Positions 25,337 to 33,690 of a DNA stretch of 64,000 nucleotides are shown here, piece after piece (within the stretch, counting starts at the first letter, position 1; each line of letters begins with the position of its first letter). The notes under the pieces were generated by a model. It was not told the origin of the DNA. It ran no database searches and was given only the letters and a program-made list of their open reading frames with translations. A program made the translations under genes and the position numbers. The stretch is from Gp1-AA122 sp036378535 (GTDB lineage Bacteria > Acidobacteriota > Terriglobia > Terriglobales > Acidobacteriaceae). The stretch is from positions 1 through 64,000 of the forward strand of contig DASUWH010000050.1 of NCBI GenBank assembly GCA_036378535.1, in the 5' to 3' direction.

Positions 25337-26350
25337 TCAATGGCCTTTTAACGGGTTCGTTCCAAAGAATTCTTCGTTCATGCTGATCTGCGCCGAACCG
25401 ACTATGGACTTAATCCAGTCGTCCATCCTCTGTTTCTGCAGCGCTCTTTCCGCATCGAGCTTCACCGACTCAAACGGCGGCATGCTCTTGGAAATCATCT
25501 TGTAAAAGTAGTAGCCCTCTTCTTCGTGAAAGAGCGGAGAAAATTCTCCCGGTTTCAGATCGAACACGCCCTGATGCGATTTGCGTAACTGCTCGCGCGA
25601 CATGTTTTCATAGTTGGCCGTTTCCTCGTCGAGCAGGTTGGCGGTTTCGCGGGCCTCAGCCTGCAGCGCCGCAAAGTCCGCACCGCCCCGCGCGCGCGCA
25701 TACATGTCGTCGGCAAGCCGTTTCATCTCCGGAGCGCTTTCTGGAACGGGTTGGTGGACGGCATTGGACACAGTTACGAACTTGGTGCTGGGAATGAAGA
25801 CTCGGAGAAAATTCGCGGTTTCGAAGCGTTCCGGATGCTCGCGAAAGAATTTCTCCGCATCGCCTGGAGCAAACTGCTCCGACTTGGCCTGCAGATCGTG
25901 GATCAATAATTGACTTAACGTCTGCACCCGTGCCACCTCAAGCATCTGCCGGGCACGCAGGTCCTTGTCCAAACCCTGCTTGTGCGCCTCACGTGCGAAC
26001 AGGCAGTACTGAACATAGAACGCCGCAAACTGATTTTGAGAGGAGGGTATGGTAGCTCCTTGCGCGCTGGCGATCCTCTCAAATTCGGAGCGAGTAATCA
26101 CGGTGCGGCAACGGGCTTTGTCGACCGTGCCGATGGGGGACGCAGGATCGCAATATCCGTCCATGGTAATGACAGGAGTATCGGGATGTATGTTGGGGGC
26201 GTTGACGCCCGGATTGGGAGTTCCAGAATTAAAGCTGGCGCCCTGCGAAGCCGCCCGAGAATTGTCCTGGGCAAAGGTTGCGGGAGCGGCGAGCGCAAAT
26301 GCAAACAGGAAAAACAACACCGATGGTAAACGTAATCCACGCTGATGCAC
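25337..26350 (-). CDS. Secreted parvulin/SurA-like peptidyl-prolyl isomerase family protein
   Basis: Periplasmic folding factor candidate of 337 residues. The GTG start has AGAGGT upstream and is followed by a clear signal peptide (LPSVLFFLFAFALAAPATFAQ). Residues ~95-190 are the helical SurA/PrsA-type N-domain (SQNQFAAFYVQYCLFAREAHKQG). Residues ~190-310 resemble a rotamase domain (DDMYARARGGADFAALQAEA, FDLKPGEFSPLFHEEEGYYFYKM). The isomerase motif is recognisable but divergent, so chaperone activity may dominate. It stands alone, convergent with the lipoprotein gene. Confidence 0.72.
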   Translation of the reverse strand: MHQRGLRLPSVLFFLFAFALAAPATFAQDNSRAASQGASFNSGTPNPGVNAPNIHPDTPVITMDGYCDPASPIGTVDKARCRTVITRSEFERIASAQGATIPSSQNQFAAFYVQYCLFAREAHKQGLDKDLRARQMLEVARVQTLSQLLIHDLQAKSEQFAPGDAEKFFREHPERFETANFLRVFIPSTKFVTVSNAVHQPVPESAPEMKRLADDMYARARGGADFAALQAEARETANLLDEETANYENMSREQLRKSHQGVFDLKPGEFSPLFHEEEGYYFYKMISKSMPPFESVKLDAERALQKQRMDDWIKSIVGSAQISMNEEFFGTNPLKGH

Positions 26351-26434
26351 GGCTAAGACCTCTCGATAGAAGGTGGGTGGTGCTTGATCCTATCACGATG
26401 TAAGCACCCGTTGGTGCCGGTTGCGGCAATGACG

Positions 26435-26478
26435 GAACAAGAAAAACCGGGCAGAGCCAGGAATTCGACCCTGCCCGG
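26435..26478 (-). terminator. Rho-independent terminator of the 26511-28193 gene
   Basis: Eight-bp stem CCGGGCAG / CTGCCCGG (26447-26454 with 26471-26478). On the minus strand it is followed by TTTTTCTTGTTCC. It is 32 bp after the stop of the secreted protein gene. Confidence 0.8.
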
Positions 26479-26510
26479 GAATGGAAAACATAACAACCGT
26501 CAACCCGCAA

Positions 26511-28193
26511 CTACGGGAGTTCGGGACGGGTTCCTGCGATACAGCTACCCCAAAGGTTGCTGCCTGCGACGTACATGCCGCTACCCCAAACAGCCGCGAT
26601 CTTGCCAGCACCGGGCTCGTCCGGCGCAGCTGCCTGATAGTCGCCCCAACGCCCGCTCCACGCATTCTGCCTCTGGCAGGCGAAGATGCCGCCGTCGTGA
26701 GGAGGTGTCAAGAAGGTCGCCTGGTTCGTGAAATAGAACGTACCCGGCGTGATGTTGTTATTGGAGAAGGTGGCGAACTGTGTCCAGTCGCCTCCAGCAG
26801 TGGGTGCAATGGCCCCGAAATAGGCCTGCGCCCCTTGACCTGCGCCGCAGTCATAGCAGAACTGCTTCTCGATACTGACGCCAGTGATATTGGGACAGTC
26901 GATTCCGCCGGCGCAGCCCTGGCCGTTGACGTCGAGGAAGGGCCGCACCTCCCAGCCCAGAGTGGCGCTGGAGTAATTGTTGAAAGTGTCGATGCTCACT
27001 AAAATGTGGTCTGCATTGTAGTAGGACATCGCCGTGATGCGGTTATCGATGGTTTCGATGCAACCGAAACAGAATCCATCGTTATCCGCCGCCCCGGGGA
27101 ACGAGTAGGTTGCGGTCGAACCACAACCGGTGTAGAAGCCCGACATGTGCGAGCCGTTGCCGCCGAGCCCCAGCGCGTTGGATTCGGCCCACACAACCAG
27201 GCCGTTCTCGCCCTGGTTAGCTGGGTGGCAGATGCCGCCGTTGTCGTTGACGCTGTTGATCAGAAACTGCGCGGCCGGATTCGCCGCGATTTCATAAGAA
27301 TTAACGGGCTGAATGGAATTCTGGAGCACGCCGCCCAGCGAGAAGTTCAACCAGACCGTGTATCCGCCCAAAGTGCCTTGGATACCTTTCTTCGGGAAGA
27401 AGTCGCACTGGTCAGTGAAGCCGCCGTTGTTCAGGAAGCTGTTGAAGCAAACCGTGTATACCGAGTTACTGGGATTGTTGATGAAAGCGGTCTGTCCCAG
27501 AGTCGGGTAATCTGGCAAGGTTGCCCCTTGGAAGATAACGTGGGTGTGCCAAGCTAAGGTCGGGTTTGCCGCCGTCCCGGTCAGGATGAAACCGTTTCCG
27601 GCGGAATCCTGGTAGCTGGCGATGATCAGGAATTTGCCAGCCTGGGCGTCGTAAAGGGCGCGAGGATCAAAGCAGCCAGCCGTTCCTGAGTTCGGCGGCA
27701 ATCCAAACAGAGTGCACAGATCCTTCGGTCCAGCAACCAATGTGCCTGACTTGTTGAACACTTCCAGACACTCGTTTACGGTCTGCACGACAAAGGTGGC
27801 GCTGACCGCCAGTCCCATGTCAGACGGTTGCCATCCGAGGCCGTTGCAACCCTGGGTTGCGCCGGCGAAGTCCGCGAAAGCACCCGGTGTCTGCCCAGCA
27901 CTCCTGGGCATCATGGCATTCGAGGCGGCTTGTTGCAGGCTGACGACGTTTCCCTTGGGCAGCGCCGCGCCAAAATGCGGATTCCGCGGAAACGGGATCT
28001 GCTTCATGGCAACAAACTGGGCCGCAGTGATATTCGGCAGATCGCTCAGGACCACATCTCTTCCCGGGCCGTCGCCTTGGCCGCCTGCGCGCTGAGCACT
28101 CAACTGAGGTGTCGCCGCAAATACTTGTGTACTAAACATCAGCACGAGCGTGGCTAAAATTAGCAGGCTCGATATACATAGACAGCGTTTCAT
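26511..28193 (-). CDS. Large secreted protein, possible beta-propeller, function unknown
   Basis: Exported protein of 560 residues. The ATG at 28193 has AGGAGG upstream and a signal peptide (SSLLILATLVLMFSTQVFAAT). I therefore reject the longer ORF that extends 90 codons further. The mature part is rich in Gly, Asn and aromatic residues, with many paired cysteines (for example CFGCIETIDN, FCYDCGAGQ). It has repeating blade-like stretches such as QPSDMGLAVSATFVVQTVNE and DPRALYDAQAGKFLIIASYQ. This looks like a propeller or sheet protein with disulfides, typical of large acidobacterial surface proteins. It has its own terminator. Confidence 0.65.
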   Translation of the reverse strand: MKRCLCISSLLILATLVLMFSTQVFAATPQLSAQRAGGQGDGPGRDVVLSDLPNITAAQFVAMKQIPFPRNPHFGAALPKGNVVSLQQAASNAMMPRSAGQTPGAFADFAGATQGCNGLGWQPSDMGLAVSATFVVQTVNECLEVFNKSGTLVAGPKDLCTLFGLPPNSGTAGCFDPRALYDAQAGKFLIIASYQDSAGNGFILTGTAANPTLAWHTHVIFQGATLPDYPTLGQTAFINNPSNSVYTVCFNSFLNNGGFTDQCDFFPKKGIQGTLGGYTVWLNFSLGGVLQNSIQPVNSYEIAANPAAQFLINSVNDNGGICHPANQGENGLVVWAESNALGLGGNGSHMSGFYTGCGSTATYSFPGAADNDGFCFGCIETIDNRITAMSYYNADHILVSIDTFNNYSSATLGWEVRPFLDVNGQGCAGGIDCPNITGVSIEKQFCYDCGAGQGAQAYFGAIAPTAGGDWTQFATFSNNNITPGTFYFTNQATFLTPPHDGGIFACQRQNAWSGRWGDYQAAAPDEPGAGKIAAVWGSGMYVAGSNLWGSCIAGTRPELP

Positions 28194-29143
28194 CTTTTCC
28201 TCCTGATTTTTTGTCCCTGTGAAATTCCCGGTATTCTCATTGCGTGCACGGCACCTGCGAAGCACGCGCTTGGTCGTTGTAGACGCAAGCGGAAACATCA
28301 CGAAAAGTGCGTCCGCACCTGCGTCTGACGGGGCCCTATCGCGAGCCACACGACCCCCACAACTGCCAAGCTCGCGAGTGCTCGGACACGTTCTGTTGAC
28401 AGAGCTAGACTTGATACTTGCAGCCCGCTGGACTGACGCGCAGAAGTGCAGCGAACTGCTCCTCACCACTGGTAGAGCTCCGCATGAGCGGAACTACTCC
28501 GATCGTCACGCACCAAACGAGACCTCTCCCGAGAGGTGCTATTTAAAAACGCAACGATGAAGCCTGGTTATGAGTAACCGGTCAGCGCGAACGCGCACTA
28601 CACGCGAACACGCGAACAATCAGCATAAGGGCCCGATGTGTCGATCTTTTTGGGGGAAGAACTTAGGAAGCGACACTTACATTACTCTGTCTTTCAGCAT
28701 TGTCAAGCCTCCTCCATAAAAAATCTGTTGAAGGTCGTGACGGACAAAAATGTTGCACATGCTGGACACTTTGTTACAAGTAACGCCCTGCTCCGCTCCA
28801 ACCGCGCAGACCGCCTGATATTGCGTTAACATGCTGCCTGAGCGAAGCTTCTGCATTTGTAACCGCGAAGGTTGCGACCCGCCCCACATCAGAGCTTGCC
28901 TCAACACTTAACGATTGAGCATCTGTTCTGCCAATCCTGGGAAAGGTCCCATTAAAATTACGTAAACGTGAAAAGACGCCACTGACGCGCCAATATCGGT
29001 GTTCATGAATGTCAGCTGGATTACAGAAGACGTGCACAGCCCGCTCACAGGCTATCCCTCTGGCGGGCAGAAAATATCCGAACGGATAGGAACTCTGGCG
29101 GCGACCGGAGCGGTGAAAGCTCAGCGCGGCGTAGAATTTTGCC
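28194..29143. other. Long intergenic region (950 bp)
   Basis: No protein-coding signal was recognised on either strand; short ORFs here lack ribosome sites and family features. A 16-bp palindrome ACCTCTCCCGAGAGGT at 28524-28539, followed by an AT-rich run, could be a weak terminator or operator. The region may hold the promoter of the 26511-28193 gene and an unrecognised small RNA. Confidence 0.4.
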
Positions 29144-29593
29144 ATGACAAGTGAGACCACCGGCTTCCGGCAGCCCTCGGCGATTGAGACTATCTTCAAC
29201 AGATCGTTCGGATTTCTCGTCGGACTCGGCCTGGGCTTCCCCCACAACTACCTTCTGCAAGTGAAGGGACGCAAGACCGGGCGCATCTATTCGACGCCCA
29301 TCGATCTGCTCGAATTGGAAGGCAAGAAATATCTGGTGGCGCCACGCGGCCGCACGCAGTGGGTGCGCAATGCGGAGGCTGCCGGCGAGGTAGTTTTGAA
29401 GCGGGGCAGAATGCGGCTGAGCTATGCCATCCGGCCGATCGCAGACGCCGACAAGCCGAGAATTCTCAAAGCCTACCTGGATCGTTTTCGCCGGGAAGTA
29501 CAGCGATATTTCCCGGTGCAGGCCGGCTCCGACGAGCAGCAGTTCACCCCTATTGCGACACAATATCCCGTGTTCGAGCTGATACCGCGGTAA
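29144..29593 (+). CDS. Nitroreductase/deazaflavin (F420)-type oxidoreductase-like protein
   Basis: A 149-residue protein resembling the DUF385/Ddn family of split-barrel flavin or F420-binding oxidoreductases. The features are YLLQVKGRKTGRIYSTPIDLLELEGKKYLVAPRGRTQWVRNAEAAGEVVLKRG, given here only in outline: the GRKTGR turn, the LVAPRG loop and the WVRNAEAAG helix are in the expected order. Length fits. Whether the cofactor is F420 or FMN cannot be decided. There is no operon partner. The 161-bp gap downstream contains a palindromic repeat copy and an 18-bp tandem repeat. Confidence 0.75.
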   Translation: MTSETTGFRQPSAIETIFNRSFGFLVGLGLGFPHNYLLQVKGRKTGRIYSTPIDLLELEGKKYLVAPRGRTQWVRNAEAAGEVVLKRGRMRLSYAIRPIADADKPRILKAYLDRFRREVQRYFPVQAGSDEQQFTPIATQYPVFELIPR

Positions 29594-29667
29594 GGATGAG
29601 CTTGTGTCGTCGCGAACCCGGGGGGCATGGGTTCCGGCCAACACAAGTGTTGCTGGGGGCGGAAACC

Positions 29668-29696
29668 CAGATCCCTCGCTTTGCTGGGGATGACAA
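29668..29696. repeat. Dispersed palindromic intergenic repeat, copy 2
   Basis: Contains GATCCCTCGCTTTGCTGGGG and ATGACAA, the same family as at 577, 44276, 55761, 60708 and 61710. Confidence 0.65.
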
Positions 29697-29742
29697 GGTC
29701 ATTGGAGATGACAGAGTCATTGGGAGTGACAGAGTCAGAGGT
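29689..29742. repeat. 18-bp tandem repeat, three units
   Basis: Three consecutive 18-bp units of the form GATGACARRGTCATTGGR (29689-29706, 29707-29724, 29725-29742). The third is diverged. The array appears to have grown from the end of the palindromic repeat copy 2. Confidence 0.75.
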
Positions 29743-29754
29743 CTGCGGAGATGG

Positions 29755-30816
29755 CTACTGCTGCGGTTGCTGCATCTGGTCAGGAGGCTGGTTGGGCATC
29801 GGCATGCTTTGCTGGCCGAAGGTGTTGGGCTGCTGCCCAAAACTGTTGGGTTGGCCAAAGCCATTGGGCTGCTGCCCTTGTGGGCCGAAACCTTGCCCCT
29901 GGCCGGGACCCGCCTGATTGTTTCCCTGATTTAGATTGGCTCCTGCATTCAGGCTGGGCTGCGCGGGAGTGTTCAGCAGCCCACCACGGTCGGAGCTCGG
30001 GTCATAGATGAACTGCCAGTCTTTGTAGTGATTCTTCTTATTGAATTCGCGGATGGATTTCTTCTTGGAGGTGCTGGCCACGCCAACGATGGGGCCTCCG
30101 CCGAATTGCTGCCCCGGGTTTCCGAAACCTGATGGACCATTCAACCCTACCGGACCATTTGCCCCTGCGGGATCAATCGTCGTCGAAGCATTGGGATTCT
30201 GTCCATCTGGGGATGAGCTGCTGGAATCGAATTGCGGTCCAGAGGAAGACGACATAACCGCTGTTCCCGCTGAGCCTTGCACCGCTTGATTCATCGGTGA
30301 TGCCATGATTCCCTGTCCGCTCATCTGACTCCCGTTCAACTGATTCCCGTTCATCGAATTGACCTGGTTGAAAGCGCCCTGGGCCAGCACTGCCGCTTGT
30401 GGGTTGACCCCGCCTGCCGCATTCATATTGGCTGCGGCTACAGCTCCTGGAATGCCGGCTCCGGCGCCGAACATGGTCCGAATTTCCCCGTAATGCAAAA
30501 GCTTGAAATCTTCGCCGGTGATCGGGTCTTTGTAGTGCTTGCGGATGAAGCGGACATTGTTGAAATTGTCGAGCTCTTCGAGCCGAACCGGATAGCGTCC
30601 GGTTTTCTTGTAGAAGTGCTGAATGGCGCGCGCATACTGCACGCCGCGATGAATCAGTTCCTCCTCCTGATCGCGCTTCACCTGTTGCGCCATCTGCGGA
30701 GCCAGAGCCGCCAGACTCAGTATGACGAGAGTCGCCAGGAACATCAGCGTGAGCAGGATGTAGCCTTGCTCGGGATGAGAATGCGAGCGACGGCGGAATT
30801 TGCGAGAACCGGTCAT
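29755..30816 (-). CDS. Pseudopilin-like type II secretion/pilus protein with Gly/Asn/Gln-rich tail
   Basis: Last gene of the pilus/secretion block, 353 residues. An N-terminal membrane helix (GYILLTLMFLATLVILSLAAL) is followed by a helical extension (QMAQQVKRDQEEELIHRGVQYARAIQHFYK). A GspG-like segment (KTGRYPVRLEELDNFNNVRFIRKHYKDP) comes next, matching minor pseudopilins. The second half is unusual: a long low-complexity region of Gln, Asn, Gly and Pro with repeated FGQ/NGFGQP units, separated by a basic patch (STSKKKSIREFNKKNHYKDW). The tail could be surface-exposed or phase-separating. It is separated from the GspC-like gene by an AT-rich inverted repeat. Confidence 0.68.
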   Translation of the reverse strand: MTGSRKFRRRSHSHPEQGYILLTLMFLATLVILSLAALAPQMAQQVKRDQEEELIHRGVQYARAIQHFYKKTGRYPVRLEELDNFNNVRFIRKHYKDPITGEDFKLLHYGEIRTMFGAGAGIPGAVAAANMNAAGGVNPQAAVLAQGAFNQVNSMNGNQLNGSQMSGQGIMASPMNQAVQGSAGTAVMSSSSGPQFDSSSSSPDGQNPNASTTIDPAGANGPVGLNGPSGFGNPGQQFGGGPIVGVASTSKKKSIREFNKKNHYKDWQFIYDPSSDRGGLLNTPAQPSLNAGANLNQGNNQAGPGQGQGFGPQGQQPNGFGQPNSFGQQPNTFGQQSMPMPNQPPDQMQQPQQ

Positions 30817-30819
30817 TCT

Positions 30820-30921
30820 GAATTTGTAATTGTTTAATTTGTAATTTGTAATTTAGAAACGGCACGACCGACGTGTGCGGTTGTTAAATTACAAATTACA
30901 AAATTACCAAATTACAAAATT
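30820..30921. repeat. AT-rich inverted repeat (GTAATT / AATTAC)
   Basis: Left arm 30820-30856 (iterated AATTTGTAATT) and right arm 30884-30921 (iterated AATTACAAATTAC) can fold into a long hairpin with a GC-rich loop. It sits between the GspC-like and pseudopilin genes and shares its unit with 8281-8313. Confidence 0.75.
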
Positions 30922-30933
30922 GCTTATTCCTCC

Positions 30934-31542
30934 TCATCCCTGCGTCAGCGGAATCTGCTGCGTGTTGTTGGTGAGCACGTCCTGAATCGTGACGGATGCG
31001 GGACCGATCTGCAGGACCTTGTAACGGCGGTCCACGATATCGCCTTCACCGGCGATGAAGACGTCTTCACCCTTAGACAGAAAAATTCTTTTAGCTTCGC
31101 CGGGCTTGCTGGCAAATCCGAAAAACTTCAGGTTGATTGGCGGCGGCGGTGGAGGCGGCGGCGGCAAGTTGTCGTTCTTTGCATCCTGCTTCACCGGGGG
31201 CGCCACCGGCTTGGGAATATCCTCTTCCGCACGGAAAATATTGCGGCCGTTTCCGGTATATTTCATGTTCTCGCTGGAGGCGAGCAGCGCCAGCTTCAGG
31301 GTGGGATCAAGCGAGGGAGCAGGCGGCGCCTTCTTGTTAGCAGACGTGGCGGTGCGTCGAGGACTGGGGCGCGTCGGACGAGCAGGAGTGGCAGTGGGCA
31401 CATTCGCTGCCGGAACATTCGCAGCCTGCGGCGAGCTTCCGCCAGACAGCGATATCAACTGGTAGGCAATGGCGACTACGGCCAAGCCTCCCAGTATCAG
31501 GGCAGCCGTGGTCTTCTTGCGATTTTCAGTTCCCAGGTTCAC
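30934..31542 (-). CDS. GspC/PilP-like pilus or secretion component
   Basis: Bitopic inner-membrane protein of 202 residues. A short cytoplasmic N-terminus, one membrane helix (AALILGGLAVVAIAYQLISL) and an Ala/Thr/Pro linker lead to a periplasmic domain. The segment NMKYTGNGRNIFRAEEDIPKP and, after a run of nine prolines, INLKFFGFASKPGEAKRIFLSKGEDVFIAGEGD make up a GspC/PilP-type HR domain. The GTG start follows the pilO stop directly (TAAGTG), so it is in the operon. It probably links the inner-membrane platform to an outer-membrane secretin, which is not encoded in this window. Confidence 0.72.
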   Translation of the reverse strand: MNLGTENRKKTTAALILGGLAVVAIAYQLISLSGGSSPQAANVPAANVPTATPARPTRPSPRRTATSANKKAPPAPSLDPTLKLALLASSENMKYTGNGRNIFRAEEDIPKPVAPPVKQDAKNDNLPPPPPPPPPINLKFFGFASKPGEAKRIFLSKGEDVFIAGEGDIVDRRYKVLQIGPASVTIQDVLTNNTQQIPLTQG

Positions 31543-32082
31543 TTACGTTCCGTTCCTCAGATAGCTTTCCAGTTTCATCTGCAGCTTGACGGTGCCGCCC
31601 TGGGCGTCGCCGAGCACCACTGTGTTGACCAGAAAAAAAGTCTTATCCCGCTCGAGGGCGTTGATGAAGCGTACGACGTGCAAGTAGTCGCCCTGGCAGT
31701 TGGCCTCCATCAGAACTGGAGTGAGACCGACCTGCTCGGGGTCTTTGGTTTCGTATTTCACCTGGCCGAGCTTGACCCCGTTTTGGGCCGCCAGTTTTCC
31801 CATGGAATCGGAGATAACCGATTCGCGCGTGGGCATGCGGTCGCGGTAGAACTCGTCAATTTCCTGCTTGGCCAGCGCCACCTTCTTATCCAATCCCCGG
31901 AGGGGCTCGACCTGCTTGGTCTTCTGCCGCTGCTCCATAGTCAGGCGCTGCAATTCCTCCTTGCGCGAGGCGCTGGAGCCCACCAGCGGAGAGAGCAGGA
32001 CCACGGCGGCAACCGCGTCCACGCAGAGCATGGCGATGGCAGCCACCTTGAGCTTGTGCCGGGTTTGCCTGAGGTCGGGCAT
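31543..32082 (-). CDS. pilO: Type IV pilus assembly protein PilO
   Basis: Inner-membrane alignment-complex protein of 179 residues. One N-terminal helix (VAAIAMLCVDAVAAVVLLSPLVG) is followed by a coiled coil (EELQRLTMEQRQKTKQVEPLRGL). A periplasmic ferredoxin-like domain includes ANCQGDYLHVVRFINALERDKTFFLVNTV, outlined here, which is typical of PilO. Its ATG shares bases with the pilN stop (TAATG). With PilM and PilN it forms the platform for the pilus motor. Confidence 0.85.
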   Translation of the reverse strand: MPDLRQTRHKLKVAAIAMLCVDAVAAVVLLSPLVGSSASRKEELQRLTMEQRQKTKQVEPLRGLDKKVALAKQEIDEFYRDRMPTRESVISDSMGKLAAQNGVKLGQVKYETKDPEQVGLTPVLMEANCQGDYLHVVRFINALERDKTFFLVNTVVLGDAQGGTVKLQMKLESYLRNGT

Positions 32083-32672
32083 TATCTCTCCGCCTCCGGC
32101 GCCGCGGGCACGTACAGCGCGCTGATGTTGAATTCGACATTGTCACCCGGAGTCTGCGAATTGGTCTGCGCATTCTCGCTGTTGATGACGGGCTGGCGGA
32201 AACGGGGCGATTCCTCCATGCGGCGCACCAGGTCCAGGGCGCGCTCGCGCGATTCGCCGGCAACGGTCAGCTTGATCTGTAATTCCTCTTCTTCGGTGAG
32301 CTCGGGGTGAATCGAGACCACGTGCAGGCGCGCGGGCATGATTCTCTCGAGGTCGGCGAAGACTTGTGTCCAGGAAAATGCCTTGCGTTCGATGAGCGCG
32401 TTCAGGAACTGGGAGCGATCGCGGATGTCACGATTCTGAGGCTGGCTTAGTTTAGCCTCGGCCTGGGCCCGCTCCTGATCCCGTTTAACGATCTCGGCCT
32501 TGATCTGATCCATCATGCGGACATCCTGGCGGGCGAACATGAAGCCCATGACCGTCTCCGCAAGCAGGGCCACGGTCAGAATCGCCAGCAGGGCCACACC
32601 GGTGCCCCAGCGCATCCAGAAATAGCGCGCATCTTCATAGGGCTGGCTGGCAAGATTGACGTCAATGCGCAT
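32082..32672 (-). CDS. pilN: Type IV pilus assembly protein PilN
   Basis: Bitopic protein of 196 residues that begins with the conserved MRIDVNLASQPYED (the PilN segment that binds PilM). It has one membrane helix (TGVALLAILTVALLAETVMGF), a coiled coil (IVKRDQERAQAEAKLSQ) and a periplasmic domain (WTQVFADLERIMPARLHVVSI). It is located 2 bp after the pilM stop and overlaps pilO. Assignment is firm from motif and gene order. Confidence 0.88.
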   Translation of the reverse strand: MRIDVNLASQPYEDARYFWMRWGTGVALLAILTVALLAETVMGFMFARQDVRMMDQIKAEIVKRDQERAQAEAKLSQPQNRDIRDRSQFLNALIERKAFSWTQVFADLERIMPARLHVVSIHPELTEEEELQIKLTVAGESRERALDLVRRMEESPRFRQPVINSENAQTNSQTPGDNVEFNISALYVPAAPEAER

Positions 32673-32674
32673 AG

Positions 32675-33574
32675 TTAAGCGATGAGGGCTCCCACCACCC
32701 CGGCCATGCGATAGCGCGGAACCGAATCTCCCCGCGCGCTGCCGAGCTGGGCGCCAGTAATCAGATCTTTCACCTCGGCGTTGGTCTGGGCTGCCAAAGC
32801 CTGGGCAGCACCGCTCGATTCCGGTAATCCTGCTACAAAAATCCGCTCGATATTCAGGCTGTATGTGTCCTGAAAAAATACTATCGAAGGATAGACCTCT
32901 TCGGCGAGTTGCTCCCCGGTGATAGCGGCGCCGCGCGTGTTCTCCAGAGTGCGAAAGAGCAGCATCTGATGGTTGTCGAGAATGGCGATGCCGATGGTGC
33001 GAACATCGACTTTGACCACCAACGTCGGGCGGCTGGCGTCAGCGGCGCCGAGTGCCGCTAACATCGAGGGCACAACCAGCCCGGGGCTGTAGCCGGCATC
33101 GCGGAAAGCAGCCTCGTAGTCCTCGATGACGCTGGATAGCGCTACCGCGGCAATCGCGCGTACTCCCTGGCCGGAGGTTTGCGCATGGTAGGACACCTTG
33201 GCTTTATCAAGGTCGAAAGGAAGCGATTTTTTCAAGCGGAAGCGTACTACCGCTTCGGCTTCCTGCTTGTTGGCAGACAGGGCATCGAAATCGAGGAGCA
33301 CAACCCGCACCGCCGCATCGGGCAGCACAGCGATCACGTCGCGGCCGCGCGCCCCTACCGAGCCCAGAGCCTCTCGAATTGATCTGGCAACATCCTCGCG
33401 CCGACGCAGGTTCGCTTCAATCAAGTCGGGCACAACGCTGCCCATCGCGAGTTCGCGTCCCGAGTAGGCTTCCAGCGTCCCGCCCTTGTCCGCTACCCGG
33501 GCGGCAAACACGCGATCGCCAGCAATCTCACAAGCGAGTTTGGGACGGGACGCGGATTTTGAATTTGAACTCAT
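32675..33574 (-). CDS. pilM: Type IV pilus assembly protein PilM
   Basis: Cytoplasmic actin-like ATP-binding protein of 299 residues, first gene of the pilM-N-O-C-like run. The FtsA-like fold is recognisable: KLACEIAGDRVFAARVADKG, VIAVLPDAAVRVVLLDFD, VRFRLKKSLPFDLDKAKV and PTLVVKVDVRTIGIAILDN. The C-terminal part (TGEQLAEEVYPSIVFFQDTY) matches PilM. It anchors PilN from the cytoplasm. It is separated from pilB by 116 bp containing a CAGCTTTCAGC-type repeat, so it may have its own promoter or depend on read-through. Confidence 0.85.
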   Translation of the reverse strand: MSSNSKSASRPKLACEIAGDRVFAARVADKGGTLEAYSGRELAMGSVVPDLIEANLRRREDVARSIREALGSVGARGRDVIAVLPDAAVRVVLLDFDALSANKQEAEAVVRFRLKKSLPFDLDKAKVSYHAQTSGQGVRAIAAVALSSVIEDYEAAFRDAGYSPGLVVPSMLAALGAADASRPTLVVKVDVRTIGIAILDNHQMLLFRTLENTRGAAITGEQLAEEVYPSIVFFQDTYSLNIERIFVAGLPESSGAAQALAAQTNAEVKDLITGAQLGSARGDSVPRYRMAGVVGALIA

Positions 33575-33575
33575 G

Positions 33576-33685
33576 AATCAGCTTTCAGCTCTCAGCAATC
33601 AGCTTTCAGCAATGTATTGCGTTGCTCGCATTCAGGTCCGATCACAACTGCGACGTTACTGAATACTGAGTGCTGAGTCTGACTG
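33576..33685. repeat. CAGCTTTCAGC and CTGAGT-type short repeats between pilM and pilB
   Basis: The first 40 bp repeat AATCAGCTTTCAGC and CTCAGC units. The distal part repeats TACTGAGTGCTGAGT. A relative of the first type occurs at 37494-37530. No other function is visible in this gap. Confidence 0.6.
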
Positions 33686-33690
33686 CTTCC

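Noticed and set aside
26511..28469. Longer 652-residue start for the secreted protein
   Set aside because: The ATG at 28193 has AGGAGG and a signal peptide; the extension has neither.
28219..28560. 113-residue plus-strand ORF in the long intergenic region
   Set aside because: Overlaps the promoter side of the secreted-protein gene; composition and lack of start signals speak against coding.
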